A stretch of 64,000 bases of DNA from Schizochytrium sp. CCTCC M209059 (GCA_000818945.1 KN805410.1:180035-244034), one strand, 5' to 3'. Positions 19,601 through 28,084 are shown, counted from the stretch's first letter. Made by a program: numbers and translations. Notes: generated by a model from the letters alone, not told the origin.

Positions 19601-22600
19601 CGATGCCGGAACGAGAGCCGACGGCCCCTATTCTCCGCTGCTTCGGCGTCGTCATCATCCACCTCGATAGTAGCGTTTGTAGACGTGGTGGCGGCCTGGG
19701 ATTGCGTCATTGGTATCGAAATCTGTGTGTAGATGGTTCCGAGCGCTGCGCCTTCGTAATAAATGGCACTTTGATCTGCCTCGACAGACAAGGTGACGAT
19801 CTTTTGACAGGTGTTCACGTCGGGCAGATATATTTGATCCACAATGTCGAAGAGATTGAAGCGCTCGACGGCCTCAAGCGCCGCGGAGAGCTCTTCATTC
19901 GTCCAGCAAAAGGTGCCATTCACACAGTCCGAGCTCACAAGGCAGTTTTCGCCAACGTCGCAACGAAGGGAGCATGCACTCCCGCCGCAGTCAATGTCTG
20001 TCTCGTTGCCGTCAACGATACCATTCTCGCACGATACACAGACGCCCGATGAGCAAAAGTTGCTATCACAGTCACGATCTGCAGTACAGGTCTGGCCATC
20101 CTCGCAAACGAGACCCAAGGTCGTGCAGAGGTCGCCGCCACAATCGACGTCGGTCTCGTGCACGCTCTGCACTCCATTCGAGCACTCCTCGGAAATGTAG
20201 GTAAAGGCTGCCGAGCTGCCAAGCAAATCTGCATCGAGATTCGCATTCGCGGAAGCATAGACCGTTTCGCAGAACCCAAGTGAGCAGAACCCATTCGCGC
20301 AGTCTGACGTGCAGCGTTGCGTTTGGCAATCGTACATGTGCTGGCAGCCCTTGCTTACGGAGCAACGCCGCGAGCAAACGCGACCTCCGCAGTCAATGCC
20401 CGTTTCATCGCCATCACGAACCCCATTCGAGCACGACACGCAAACGCCAAGAGTCTCGTGACACACGCCACTCGCGCACTGTTCGGGGGAAGAGCAAGTG
20501 CTGCCGTCGATGCACCGTCCATTTGCGTCGGCAGTGACATTTTCGCCGGCAGCAGAAACATTAGCAGGGTTATCCTCTGGGTAAGTGCGGTAATAATCAA
20601 TGCATTGCGGGGAGCCGCAATCAACATCGCCTTCGTCACCATTGCGCACGCCGTCCTGGCAGCTTATGCAGACGCCGTCGTAGCACCGTTGCGAAAGGCA
20701 GTCCGCATCAGTCGTGCACGCGGCGCCCGCAGCACAGAGGAAGGCAACGCTGTCATCTTCGTCGCTCGATGTGTCGCTGTTCATGATCTCCAGCAGGTAT
20801 GAGCGACACTGGCCACCGCCGCAGTCGATGGCCGTCTCTTCGCCGTCGCGAATGCCGTTTGTGCATTGCTCCCAAAAGGTTTCGCGTCGACAACGCGTGG
20901 AAGTTTGATTGCAGTGACCTGAAATGCAGTCACTGTCGAGGAGACACTTGCGTTCAAGTGCGCAACGCGCAGTGCACCCTCCAAGAGAAGCAATGCCTCC
21001 GCAATCAACGTCGGTCTCGTTCCCTTCTTGAACGCCATTGAAACAAACCCCGACATTGGTTGAAGTGGCGATGGCGATGAGTTCAATTGCATATGTGTCT
21101 TTGTCGAGCGTGTCGGCGACTTCTGAGGCTGAAATGCGATCCGAGCTGCTTGACGCTGAGACGGCAATAAGAACCACGGCGGCAAGAAGAAGCGCTGAAA
21201 TGAGTGAAATGAGGGTACGAGCCCGTTGCCGGCTAAGGTTCTTGACACGATCCGTCTGCACATTTCGATGACGGATGAGCCAAACATCGGAGCGCAACGC
21301 AATGGCAACGCATAGAATAAGCATGCAAATGCCAAAAAGGAGAATCGACGTGAGTTGGGTAATACTGAAGGCGAGAAGCTGACAACAAGAGGCATTGAGG
21401 CACCCCTCCGGATTGGTTAGCGCCGTAGAATTCGTGGAGTTTGTCTGCGAGGGAGGAGTATAAAACTCCCAGGCAAAAGCGACTTGCGTTTTGTTTGGGC
21501 AGTTTGCAGAGTCACCAACACCGGCACTCGAATACTCGTACGCAGCTGTGGTCTCATTGTACACTTCAACTTGGGCGCCCATGGCGGCGCCTCCGTACTT
21601 GTTGCAGGAAACCGCAGACTCCCACCACTCGTATGACATGATTTGCAAGACAGAGCGGCAACTGCCGAGAATGGCAGTCTCAATGTCTGCAACGGCGAGA
21701 CCAATGAGCACGGCAAAGGTGCAGACGAGGAGAAAGCCCATAGCGCCCGCGTGAAATTTGAGAAGACCTACATGCTCGATCATGGCAGCGCCAAACCCAA
21801 AGACGCTGAGGATGATGAGGATGAGACAAAGTGTGATCATCAAATAAATGCCAATGACGATTGGCGAGCTGTTTACAGTCTCGTCATCGAGGACCTGGGC
21901 ATACTCGAGAAGAGAAAAGCAAAGCCGCAGGCCGACAATGCCGAGCACAACGAGGATGATCGCAAAGCTCTCCAAGAAACTTTGCGCCATTTCATAAATG
22001 GTGACAATCATGATTGTCGGACGCAGAGAAATAATTGTCAGCAGGCAGATCAGGAGGCTGATGACTGCCGAAATATTCGCATAGTACTCTGTGTCCCCGT
22101 AAAGCCCGTAATTGAGAATCGAGTTGGGATCTGTGAGGTTAATGAGACTGATGGGTAGGATAATGAGGTTCAGCGTGAAGGCGAGGTGAAAATAGAGCTG
22201 GAGGAGGTACTGACCAGGTGTTTCAAGTCCATCATCATCGACCTCGATATCCTCGCTCACGCGTTGGGCGCCATAAATGCCGACACAGGCTGAGGCGAGC
22301 ATGACGGACCCGCAGAGGATCATGACCGGTCCCACCGGGGAGCTAATCTCCTCGGTCACGCTTGCATTGAGGCATGCATTGCCGCTAATGATAAGAGCGA
22401 TGGACATGATCGCTACAAGCACGAGGTTGCCGACAAGATATGTATGCGTCCACTCTTCCTGGACGTGTTTACGGGCTTCGACCTTGGGCGTGGAGCCTTT
22501 GAGGTATATTTGTCGAAATTGGGCTTGTGTTGCACTGAGCCTTCGCGAAGAGGTTGCTGTCGCTGCGGGTGCGAGTTTGCCAATATCCTGGAGGAAACCC

Positions 22601-22695
22601 TCAATAGCTGCATCGTCAATGTGTTTCGCGCACGGTTGTTCTGTGGTCTTGATGGCCTTGACCGCCTTTACTGCCGGCTCGGGGCCCACCTTCAT
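13615..22695 (-). CDS. Giant surface protein: polytopic membrane module, Cys-rich repeats, Pro-Thr mucin region
   Basis: A 3,026-residue protein from the ATG at 22695. After a cytosolic N-terminus of ~80 residues come about nine hydrophobic segments between residues ~85 and ~535. An odd number would put the remaining ~2,500 residues outside the cell. Residues ~550-925 hold six copies of a Cys-rich unit, C-x-NG-x2-(D/E)-x2-E-x2-(V/I)DCGG, each followed by four or more further cysteines. Around 1150-1250 lies a carboxypeptidase-regulatory-like beta domain (ITGRVVSTDGSPVDGAYVRVW). Residues ~1350-1628 are Pro-Thr repeats (PTDAPTDAPT style), typical of O-glycosylated mucin-like stalks in stramenopiles. 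An EGF-like unit (CSGQGVC ... CYCNTGYVGYDC) follows near 1850-1890, then Cys-containing domains I do not recognise. There is no signal peptide; the first helix would act as signal anchor. Likely a cell-surface or cell-wall protein; role unknown. Confidence 0.8.
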   Translation of the reverse strand: MKVGPEPAVKAVKAIKTTEQPCAKHIDDAAIEGFLQDIGKLAPAATATSSRRLSATQAQFRQIYLKGSTPKVEARKHVQEEWTHTYLVGNLVLVAIMSIALIISGNACLNASVTEEISSPVGPVMILCGSVMLASACVGIYGAQRVSEDIEVDDDGLETPGQYLLQLYFHLAFTLNLIILPISLINLTDPNSILNYGLYGDTEYYANISAVISLLICLLTIISLRPTIMIVTIYEMAQSFLESFAIILVVLGIVGLRLCFSLLEYAQVLDDETVNSSPIVIGIYLMITLCLILIILSVFGFGAAMIEHVGLLKFHAGAMGFLLVCTFAVLIGLAVADIETAILGSCRSVLQIMSYEWWESAVSCNKYGGAAMGAQVEVYNETTAAYEYSSAGVGDSANCPNKTQVAFAWEFYTPPSQTNSTNSTALTNPEGCLNASCCQLLAFSITQLTSILLFGICMLILCVAIALRSDVWLIRHRNVQTDRVKNLSRQRARTLISLISALLLAAVVLIAVSASSSSDRISASEVADTLDKDTYAIELIAIATSTNVGVCFNGVQEGNETDVDCGGIASLGGCTARCALERKCLLDSDCISGHCNQTSTRCRRETFWEQCTNGIRDGEETAIDCGGGQCRSYLLEIMNSDTSSDEDDSVAFLCAAGAACTTDADCLSQRCYDGVCISCQDGVRNGDEGDVDCGSPQCIDYYRTYPEDNPANVSAAGENVTADANGRCIDGSTCSSPEQCASGVCHETLGVCVSCSNGVRDGDETGIDCGGRVCSRRCSVSKGCQHMYDCQTQRCTSDCANGFCSLGFCETVYASANANLDADLLGSSAAFTYISEECSNGVQSVHETDVDCGGDLCTTLGLVCEDGQTCTADRDCDSNFCSSGVCVSCENGIVDGNETDIDCGGSACSLRCDVGENCLVSSDCVNGTFCWTNEELSAALEAVERFNLFDIVDQIYLPDVNTCQKIVTLSVEADQSAIYYEGAALGTIYTQISIPMTQSQAATTSTNATIEVDDDDAEAAENRGRRLSFRHRRRTQTSSGVVSGLQGLTSLTEPWALLCTLKSVYVVEDGNQFVVENANGAEVYLTDEQTLIINRIWGSYAPDVRIYPTSCSPGHEDGITIQRRDSTECINYYTIYSAVPAATFRVASSTYITGRVVSTDGSPVDGAYVRVWSIRAGECLAAANATNDSECTEECTQYSGVYGSCSSPCCSWKEEDGIALTDCVGTSAANTIKIQTTDLDGYFEIVIPEFTTVDSGLQYHFGMTITHDYFTSSQGSAFNVEPASLMELGNITLSPSSLEACGCKSFASQDLAEDDLLCKNPVTGYCIAYEESCARHLEYLACDNTITPNPTPLPTRMPTTRPTATPTVAPTNAPTNTPTLFPTDAPTDAPTLFPSNAPTDAPTKAPTPPTMSPTLSPSTSPTKSPTDPTQRPTEAPTDAPTDAPTDSPTNAPTNAPTDAPTDAPTMVPTDAPTDAPTDAPTDAPTETPTDAPTDAPTDAPTDTPTNAPTDAPTKVPTDAPTNAPTDTPTNSPTMSPTDSPTEAPTDPTMSPTQSPSKTPTMAPTDPTARPTQSPTDTPTEAPTRRPTLSPTTSPTNAPTVSPTSSPTKTPTAHPTHAPTLFPTLRPTTYREPFAELSFSSCNFGWLEDAYQGIQDLVESTARNRAGDASFASLSQFRAVWTESFSLEVTSLADCGREIDPVELEESLMTARCGTLLSEASSCSVSLVQALNDVYNVTMEFSIVGLSDAYLLDRVATSPRFQVAAITHPLVTRLRETELACWDELAIISSPTLLSSAGTYTVEVRVENIYASKYNAKVIAIQNALKKVDLSSNEYLQALPCSSDVTVEVCPATRTCSGQGVCCDADLAATAGCPTLGTCYCNTGYVGYDCSMQPTQEPTPQPTPRCVPNEVLTDLMTDVDSVLWTICNQEGACETNPLICSYESDGSDASGSGCPDGEWTTVFHQKDCRVTYNLGEQIINALFALSRSWRYEIAEEPYLYYVLLDQEVPDGFSAYSMMLDNWSSLNGTHLINKNFTLYPTEADMVNGTNRWSYANYDNDVGFPRDARPLEQGTSDYIQSYQWKWAKSYCGVAGRETPIVSEFSFSLCIPDDGFSLPEDSVAESSSEDAETFAVQGSVVDIQAGLGVEATLRLFRGTVPAYENVQHFYAADVELDVVELTSGSATELTETSAAGITSCASDSNETSSLVKLAIRNSSFVLPDLESGSYTLVIDHAPGLAATALGYTEDEVQVLGAAVFHTRVATFSVDEQATTIDVEVARVVEEGSMLVAFESESLEVDLIVEFESSEEGDSCKVSSKMLSDDACSCGGAKLIRSDTVLQANGKAMQVILFTQLRSSIYRFVAGRTKPVASSTYKMHRDDGHCGPNYPLESGEPAQCPPVAVTWGDGLRELRPCCHITQGSCGLSDAYCLSRYSIDYRIFLDDEWTTWTREDLLCNRPDYLTDEGNLATCPLESPCCGPNTRCGALEYHCNSATSIDYTSMYALLSNGTLSTEALATLQSGAEPLEASQAVIQIYTSSGLANTIELADPTDPINYLDGHEYEEGVASASGTFFRAFCIDATLETPQLHEYPAPRYFQWRGELNAMSTTCPATGNCTYLRVDDMRTVSSRSDGVTTPELNGVYVQRYATTSGYRAYPGYYITTTEAACRAYVTDPRTSRSVWSMYASAESGEIDAQTCMDICEESSACEVISYIEALNSNTQTYVHYCRFHADVHLCGGLLSRTLYATREYTVYEKRSSTKSAATWYTKLDTMYLEDGEQVHLYKDESAETWYFDADLIPGNGLYASAEALTDSEVPPAQGWRHVLNFDDDLTYRQIQPASMKQYADDCLLGGNFPSLNETIGENACPCGSGNARRANCYAQRCSRFTLRIKGENICLEANAYRGQLMSNLCEEGYDAQYFIFNKATNQLETRLTTSNGDTNAYVVYLDEYLDFKLELVTNPTQNVEDAVQIYVSDEYICQVREEETIASYQDSLLDRRKCIFLGAAPGDAPLLLDATYADLWTSFTII
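17815..18655 (-). repeat. Pro-Thr coding repeat within the giant gene
   Basis: About 840 bases of 12-base units encode PT-x2 tetrapeptides (PTDA, PTNA, PTMS and similar). The units are imperfect at the DNA level but strictly in register. On the opposite strand the same periodicity reads as Val-Gly-Ala-Ser repeats, which explains the long antisense open frame here. Confidence 0.9.
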
Positions 22696-23598
22696 TGCCG
22701 CTTGCTTGCTTGTTTGCTTGCTCGCTGCCGCCGTTAGGAGCTCTTGTTTCTGATAGACGACGAAGAGAGGTCACGTGCTATTGCAGATCTTCGCGTCAGG
22801 AAGCCACGGCTGGGCCGACGCGCGCGTGAAGGCGGCTCCAGGCCTTGGCAGGCTGGCTACGCCACGCAGGATTTGCTGTTCCGTGCTCTGAGGTCATGGG
22901 ACGCCGCAAGAATTCCGTTGACCTCTAGGGTATCGTGCACGATACTGGAACTAGGAAAAAAAATAAAATCCTCACCTTTAGCATGATCTCGGGGAGGGTG
23001 GGAGCAACTAATCTGCTTAGATCCTGATTGGTAAAAGCCTATACGTACTGCTGTAGCATCAAAGAGTGGGAAACAGATTTGGCGACACGTACGTAGGTAG
23101 GTCCATGATGAGAATATGATTTCGATGTTTACAGTTAGTGAGGAGAAGGAAGGGGAGCAGGTCGGGGGCGGGGGGATGTTAAGCGAGATTTCAACTCGAC
23201 TCGTGCTCACTTTGAATTCGCCCGTAATTTAGATTTCTCGAGTGTTACAGTGAGTGAATACGTCAATTTAGGCCTAGACTTTTGATTGATATACATATAT
23301 ATATATACATGCGTCTGACAGGCTTTTCGTTTGTTGTCATCACCACGACGACGACGATGATGACGACGATGATGATGATGATGATGAATGTCGAAACAGA
23401 CGCAACATGCATCAGATTATTGATACAATCTTTTGCAGCCAGATATTTTACCTTGCGTAAAGAACTGACGTTTTCTGTCAATCTTTTGACAGATATGTTT
23501 CTCTTTGGATTTTGGCATGATCAAAGAATCACGATACGCTCATTACGATCGCTTCATATGGTCTCTGCTCTTTGCTGCCATTACTTGATGCACCGATT
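22696..23598. other. Spacer upstream of the giant gene
   Basis: The first ~40 bases upstream of the start codon carry AAGC tetramers on the coding (minus) strand. Further out are a TA-rich run (23288-23310) and GAT/GAC repeats (23340-23387). The region lies between two minus-strand genes. I see no gene. Confidence 0.5.
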
Positions 23599-24132
23599 TC
23601 ACAATCGGAAAATGCCACCGTCATCTTGTTGACGCACGAAAATACTGAGCGATTTCTTGTCTTGGTCCGTAGCAGACGGCGCGGGAGACGCACAGCATGC
23701 CGCGCAAAGCGACGCACCGCATGTCGCGGGACAGCAAAACACAGCCGCAAGACCAGTACAGCAAACGTTGCTCGCGGCATGGGACGCACTGCACCCGTTG
23801 CAGCAACACAGGAGGCAGAGGCCGCCGATACAGAAGACCACGCCTGCCGTGGCCGCGCCTGCGATGAATGCAGGCTGTCGCAGATACGCAATCCACTCGT
23901 CGGGAATGTCCACGCTCAAGAGGTCTCTGGTCCCGGTCCCGGTCCCGGTCCCGGTCCCGGTCCCGGTCCCGGCTGCACTTGCAGGCCTCAGTCTTGGCGC
24001 AAGCCCGTCCGCCAGAACCGTCTGCGCGGCGGCAGCCAGCACGAGCACCGCCGCCGCGACCGCGAGCCTTGTCTGCGGCCGCGGATGCCGCCGCCGCCGC
24101 CGGTCCCGGCGTACGTTCGAGACCTTTCGCAT
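23599..24132 (-). CDS. Possible small Cys-rich membrane protein
   Basis: A 177-residue frame from the ATG at 24132; another ATG lies at 24207. After a very basic start there is a hydrophobic stretch (LAVAAAVLVLAAAAQTVLADG) resembling a signal sequence. A Gly-Thr repeat encoded by GGTCCC hexamers on the plus strand follows, then a second hydrophobic, Cys-dense stretch (GVVFCIGGLCLLCCCNGC) and further CC pairs. The layout suggests a small membrane protein with clustered cysteines, perhaps palmitoylated. Another minus-strand frame from 24232 is also open, with a plausible acidic N-terminus before an Arg-Asp repeat, so the gene may be spliced and begin there. I recognise no family. Confidence 0.4.
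   Translation of the reverse strand: MRKVSNVRRDRRRRRHPRPQTRLAVAAAVLVLAAAAQTVLADGLAPRLRPASAAGTGTGTGTGTGTGTRDLLSVDIPDEWIAYLRQPAFIAGAATAGVVFCIGGLCLLCCCNGCSASHAASNVCCTGLAAVFCCPATCGASLCAACCASPAPSATDQDKKSLSIFVRQQDDGGIFRL
23929..23972 (+). repeat. GGTCCC hexamer repeat, 7 units
   Basis: A perfect hexamer array. On the minus strand it encodes Gly-Thr or, in another frame, Arg-Asp dipeptides. Confidence 0.9.
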
Positions 24133-24876
24133 CCTCGTCCGCCAACTTCGGGTTCTGCTCGAGTTCTTGGACTTGGGGTTCTTCGGGTGGAGGACCCCAG
24201 CTCTCATCGCTGGGACGCGAGAACCTGCGCATTGTGGACTTTTCTCTGACCGCCGTTGACGACGAAAACGACGCGCATGAGAGGGAGAGTGAAGAGGATG
24301 ATGATGATGAGGCGGGGGTGCTGCGAGAGAGAGATCGAGAGAGAGATCGAGAGAGAGATCGGGAGAGCGTTATCAGGTTTCTTTTGGTGTCGACCTACGC
24401 ACGGTTGAAGTGGAGTGGAGATTCTCCGGGCGTCTGGCTTGACTCGAGCTGGAGGGGAATGCGTAGGCAAGGTGGGGCGGAGAACGGTAGCTAGGTAGGT
24501 TGATTGATGCCGAGCGCCTAGTTCATGTATAGGAAGTACGGTATGGGAAGGCAAGGCCCTTGGGGAAAGATGTCTCGAGACGTTGATTCGGCGTGGCGGC
24601 ACATTTCCCTGACAAGAGAGAAAGTTTTACGCGTTTTCAGGTCGATAGTGGGTCCTCATGCAGTCAGTACTGGCTCGTTGGAATTGAGACAAGACCGCAG
24701 CAGCAGCCGTATGGTAGTCTTGCCAATGATTTTGTTCACTTTTATAATGGAAAAAATAAGGTTCAATCGCCAAGCTTGACTTGACTTGTCTTGTCTTGTC
24801 TTGGCTCCACTCAAGCTCTGTGTGCAACGACATAAAAGATCTTTCCCCTCCGCCTTCCCGGCGCTCGGGCTGTTCA
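24133..24876. other. Spacer with a GAGAGAGATCGA repeat
   Basis: About three units of a 12-base GAGAGAGATCGA repeat lie at 24324-24360, and a short TTGTC run at 24784-24802. Unless the small Cys-rich gene begins at 24232 or uses an upstream exon, nothing coding is supported. Confidence 0.5.
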
Positions 24877-25518
24877 TCAGAGTAATGAGTAGTCGACGTC
24901 GCTCGTAGACTCGACTGTCTGCTTTATGCGATCTAGAAGCTCGACGTGGGCACGGAGAGCTCTTCTCGTCACGTACCAGGAAATGAGGCGCGGGGCATGC
25001 ACACTGAGCTCCTCGCGCAGGACAACTGCACCGTGGTGCTCGGAGAGACTCCACACCGATGTGATACAGACCCCAAAATTAAGGTAAGCAGCAGTAACGA
25101 TCCGATTCTCGTGTGTTTGAAGCACATCGAGGTGATACTTTTGCGCAAAGAAAGGCGAAGGAATACACCCTATTGATTCCCAGACCTTGTAGCGATGAAG
25201 CTCGTACGATTGAGATTGATCTTTTCCGTGCGAGGACGACATGGATGAATTCAATCGTGAATAAGAAGAAGAAGAGCCCGATGAGCTTGAAGCACTTCGT
25301 GAGAGATTATACTCTTGGGGATCCACTGCTGACCTGGAACGCGCAAGGCTAGCGTGGTGTCCCGCAATAACGCTCGTTGGAGAGTCTCGGACGCATTCCG
25401 TGCGGACAATATGCGGATGCAAGGTGTTGATGTGTGCGAAGCTCCTCAGCAGACTCATGACAGCCTCGGCGGAGCTGTCAATCTCTACGACATTGACCAC
25501 GGAGCTCGTCTCGTTCAT
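24877..25518 (-). CDS. SRPBCC/START-like ligand-binding domain protein
   Basis: A 213-residue protein. Residues ~8-40 (VVNVVEIDSSAEAVMSLLRSFAHINTLHPHI) match the opening strand and helices of the SRPBCC superfamily (polyketide cyclase/START-like folds that bind lipids or other hydrophobic ligands). Residues ~120-200 supply the later strands and the long C-terminal helix (RRALRAHVELLDRIKQTVE). A Ser-rich low-complexity insert (SRSASSSSGSSSSYS) interrupts the fold at ~70-95. There is no signal peptide or membrane segment, so it is probably soluble. The start is the ATG at 25518, immediately before the domain. The ligand cannot be told from sequence. Moderately sure of fold, not of function. Confidence 0.6.
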   Translation of the reverse strand: MNETSSVVNVVEIDSSAEAVMSLLRSFAHINTLHPHIVRTECVRDSPTSVIAGHHASLARSRSAVDPQEYNLSRSASSSSGSSSSYSRLNSSMSSSHGKDQSQSYELHRYKVWESIGCIPSPFFAQKYHLDVLQTHENRIVTAAYLNFGVCITSVWSLSEHHGAVVLREELSVHAPRLISWYVTRRALRAHVELLDRIKQTVESTSDVDYSLL

Positions 25519-25746
25519 GGCTTTCCTCTTTGCTGGGTCGCCAGGGAGCCAGCCTCTCAACGGTGACACCACGAACTAGCAGGCCGTCTCCACGAGTAGT
25601 CTGCCTTTCTGACGGTCTGTCTGAATGTGTGTCTGTCTTCGGCCAGCCAGCGCGCTGCCGACCTGCGACGAGCCGTCCTCAGGCTATTCGCGTGTCGTGG
25701 CTGCACGTGCTCGGTCGCCCCGTCCCGCGAAAAGCCTCCTTCTCAA

Positions 25747-25795
25747 ATGGTATGGTATGGTATGGTATGGTATGGTATAGTATGGTATGGTATGG
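25747..25795 (+). repeat. TATGG pentamer repeat
   Basis: About nine TATGG units with one TATAG variant lie about 230 bases upstream of the SRPBCC gene start. Confidence 0.9.
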
Positions 25796-26466
25796 TTTTC
25801 GTAGGGTCGCACTCCCGGCAACAAGAAGGTATCCGGGCCTTGGGCCTTGAGCCTTGAGCCTTGGGCTTCTCCCTCACCCTTTTTCTTCTTCGCGTTCTTC
25901 TTCTTCTTAAGTTGGCGCCCGGCGCTCGTGCCGGAGCCGCTGGCCGTCGGCGTCGTCGTCGCCACCGCCGCCGACACTGGGACGCCCGCCCGTTCTCTCT
26001 CGTCGCCGCCGCCGGCGGCCCTCGCCTTCGCGTTCACGTTCTGGTCCCTCCTGCTCCTCCGCGGCGCGGCGTGCGCAAGGGCGGAAAGTACGCCTCGTAC
26101 CGCAAGATGGACGGACGGCGATGGGACGCTGACGCGATACCAACCCAAAACACGGGCGGGGCAGCTCCCTGACCTGGCAGGCTGACGGTCGGGTCAAGCA
26201 CCTGACCTGGCCCTCGCATTTTATCTTCTTCTTCTTCTTCTTCGACTCCATCTTGTCTTGGGGGCTGCTTCGATGGACGAGTGCCTTGTTCGCCGACTCG
26301 AGCTTGGTCTTCCTTCATCTCGGTCTCCGTTCAGTTTTTTGCCTCGATGGATGATCGATCATCTTGTACTTCGAATCGATCTCGGTCTTCTCCATCCTGG
26401 TCTTCTTCATCTCGGTCTTCTTCATGTTCTGCTTCGATGGACGAGCGAGGAGCGCGGCGGCAGCAA

Positions 26467-26492
26467 CAAGCAAGCAAGCAAGCAAGCAAGCA
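26467..26492 (+). repeat. AAGC tetramer repeat
   Basis: Six AAGC units on the coding strand, about 290 bases before the start codon of the FHA-like membrane protein gene. Confidence 0.9.
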
Positions 26493-26777
26493 AACGACTA
26501 AAGCCGCGCGAGCACCGAGCGAGCCTGCGGACGAGGCGAGGCGAGGCGCGACGAGGCGAGGGAAGGGAAGGGCCGGGGCGCGAGAGGACGCAACGCCAGG
26601 AGCGAACTTGGACGCCGCAGCCGGTGGCGACGGCGAGGCAGACGGCGCAACGATTCGCGTTAGGCCTTCCTGCCAGAGCGCGACGCAGAGGTCGCGCACT
26701 CTCGCACAGAGCGCGACGCGAAGCGAAGATAAATAGGGCGCAGGTCTTCGCGCGGCAAAAACACAGGCGGAGGCAAG

Positions 26778-27918
26778 ATGATCTTGTGCCCTGTGCTCAT
26801 GTTGAGGGAGATCCGGGCAGAGGTCCTGGACGAGGAACCACCCAAGCCCAAAGGAGGAGGTGTGCTGCCGATGGTAGCAATCTGGGCGACGGCCGGGTTT
26901 GTGGCGCAAACGATGCACGAGTACGCCTTTGCAAGAGCTTGGCCTGAATTCGAGCAGACTGGACCGCTTCCTGATCTTGTACACGACAATGTGCAACCGA
27001 GCGCAGCGCCTGTGGCTCTTTTTCTCTTTGGCGCGGTCGCTATACTTGCGATCGTGATCGGAAGAGCGTATCTTCACAACAACGATTGCGGCGTTCGTCT
27101 CTTGCGGCGTGTACTCTACCTTCATGGTCTTTTGATGGTTCTACATGCGGTACGTAGCCTTGAATTACTTTCTCCCATCCGTTCCTGACCAGCTCAACTA
27201 ACCATACCATTCATTGCCGTGTTGCAAACGATTGCTACAGACGGTCCGCCTCGCGACGACGCTGCCATATCTCGAGGCTGACGACCGCACTTCGGTGCTT
27301 TCATTCTTCGCGCCACCAGGCTTCATTATGGGTCAAATCGAGCTCGTTCTCATTGCGACCTTTCTCACCATGTGGAGCGACGACCTTTCACCGCTTACCA
27401 AGAGAGCCTCACTTGTTTATGCCTTCATTGCGCTTGCCGCCAAAGTGGCGTCTCTAGAAGCGTATACCGTGGACGTAATGAGTACGCTCTGCTTTGGTGT
27501 ACCAATCATGCTTTTACATGCTCGCTCGCTCAAATTCTGGGTACGAGCCAGTCCAAACAAGTCTGCAGCGGGACCATCTTCGCAACCTGCTAATACGCAT
27601 CGCTCATGGTCTATCATTCTTGGAGATGAAACGTTACTGACATTGCGGCCCTTGGAACGCCGCGTTCTTGGACGTGCAGAACTTCCTGGTCCATGGGTTT
27701 CTCGCGCGCAGCTTCTCGTCTCCCCGCATCCACGCACGCCTGAGGCTCTTTGTGTAGAATGCATTGGACGTCGAGGTGTCACCGTGCACGATGAAAAGTA
27801 CGACACTGCATGGGAAGCTGATGCTGGCTCTACATTTGATTGGTTCCCTGACCAGAGCATTGAGATCGCCTCGCACGAAGATGAAGCCTACTTTCTCGCA
27901 CTCGCGCCATCGAAATAG
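26778..27918 (+). CDS. Spliced membrane protein with FHA-like C-terminal domain
   Basis: Two exons, 26778-27149 and 27241-27918, joined in phase 0, give 349 residues. The intron starts GTACGT and ends CTACAG, and removing it fuses two otherwise unrelated open frames. The N-terminal ~240 residues contain about five or six hydrophobic segments (MVAIWATAGFVAQ, VALFLFGAVAILAIVIG, VLYLHGLLMVLHA, IELVLIATFLTMW, ASLVYAFIALAAKV, TLCFGVPIMLLHA). Residues ~260-349 resemble a forkhead-associated domain of the PNKP/aprataxin type: TLRPLERRVLGRAELPG, then WVSRAQLLV, then a strand with a Gly-rich turn. The GR and SRxQL pairs correspond to the phosphothreonine-binding loops. A membrane protein displaying a phosphopeptide-binding module in the cytosol is the simplest reading. 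Confidence 0.6.
27150..27240 (+). other. Intron (91 bases)
   Basis: The donor is GTACGT and the acceptor a pyrimidine-containing CTACAG. Splicing keeps phase 0 and removes the in-frame stop that follows the donor. This is the clearest short intron in the window. Confidence 0.8.
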
Positions 27919-28047
27919 CAATAGGTTGCCGTAGACCGACCGATTATGAAGTTAAGTTAAATTTAAAAGGAACAAAATGCCAAGCGGTTACCCTTGCGAG
28001 AAGATGATTTGCTCAATATTCCCGAAGATAGGCAAGACCAAACACAC

Positions 28048-28084
28048 GTTTGTTTGTTTGTTTGTTTGTTTGTTTGTTTGTTTG
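28048..28084 (+). repeat. GTTT tetramer repeat
   Basis: About nine GTTT units lie in the convergent spacer between the FHA-like gene and msrA. Confidence 0.9.

Larger units (their letters stand above)
25519..26777. other. Divergent spacer with TATGG, CTT and AAGC repeats
   Basis: About 1.26 kb lies between divergent genes. It holds a TATGG run, a CTT run near 26223-26242, stretches alternating 'cttcatctcggt' units (26310-26440), and an AAGC run. Several open frames here are low complexity (Lys-, Asp/Glu- or Ser-rich) with no domain, so I call no gene. Confidence 0.5.

Noticed and set aside
26258..26947. 229-codon plus-strand frame before the FHA-like gene
   Set aside because: It covers CTT and AAGC repeats and overlaps the conserved first exon in a different frame.
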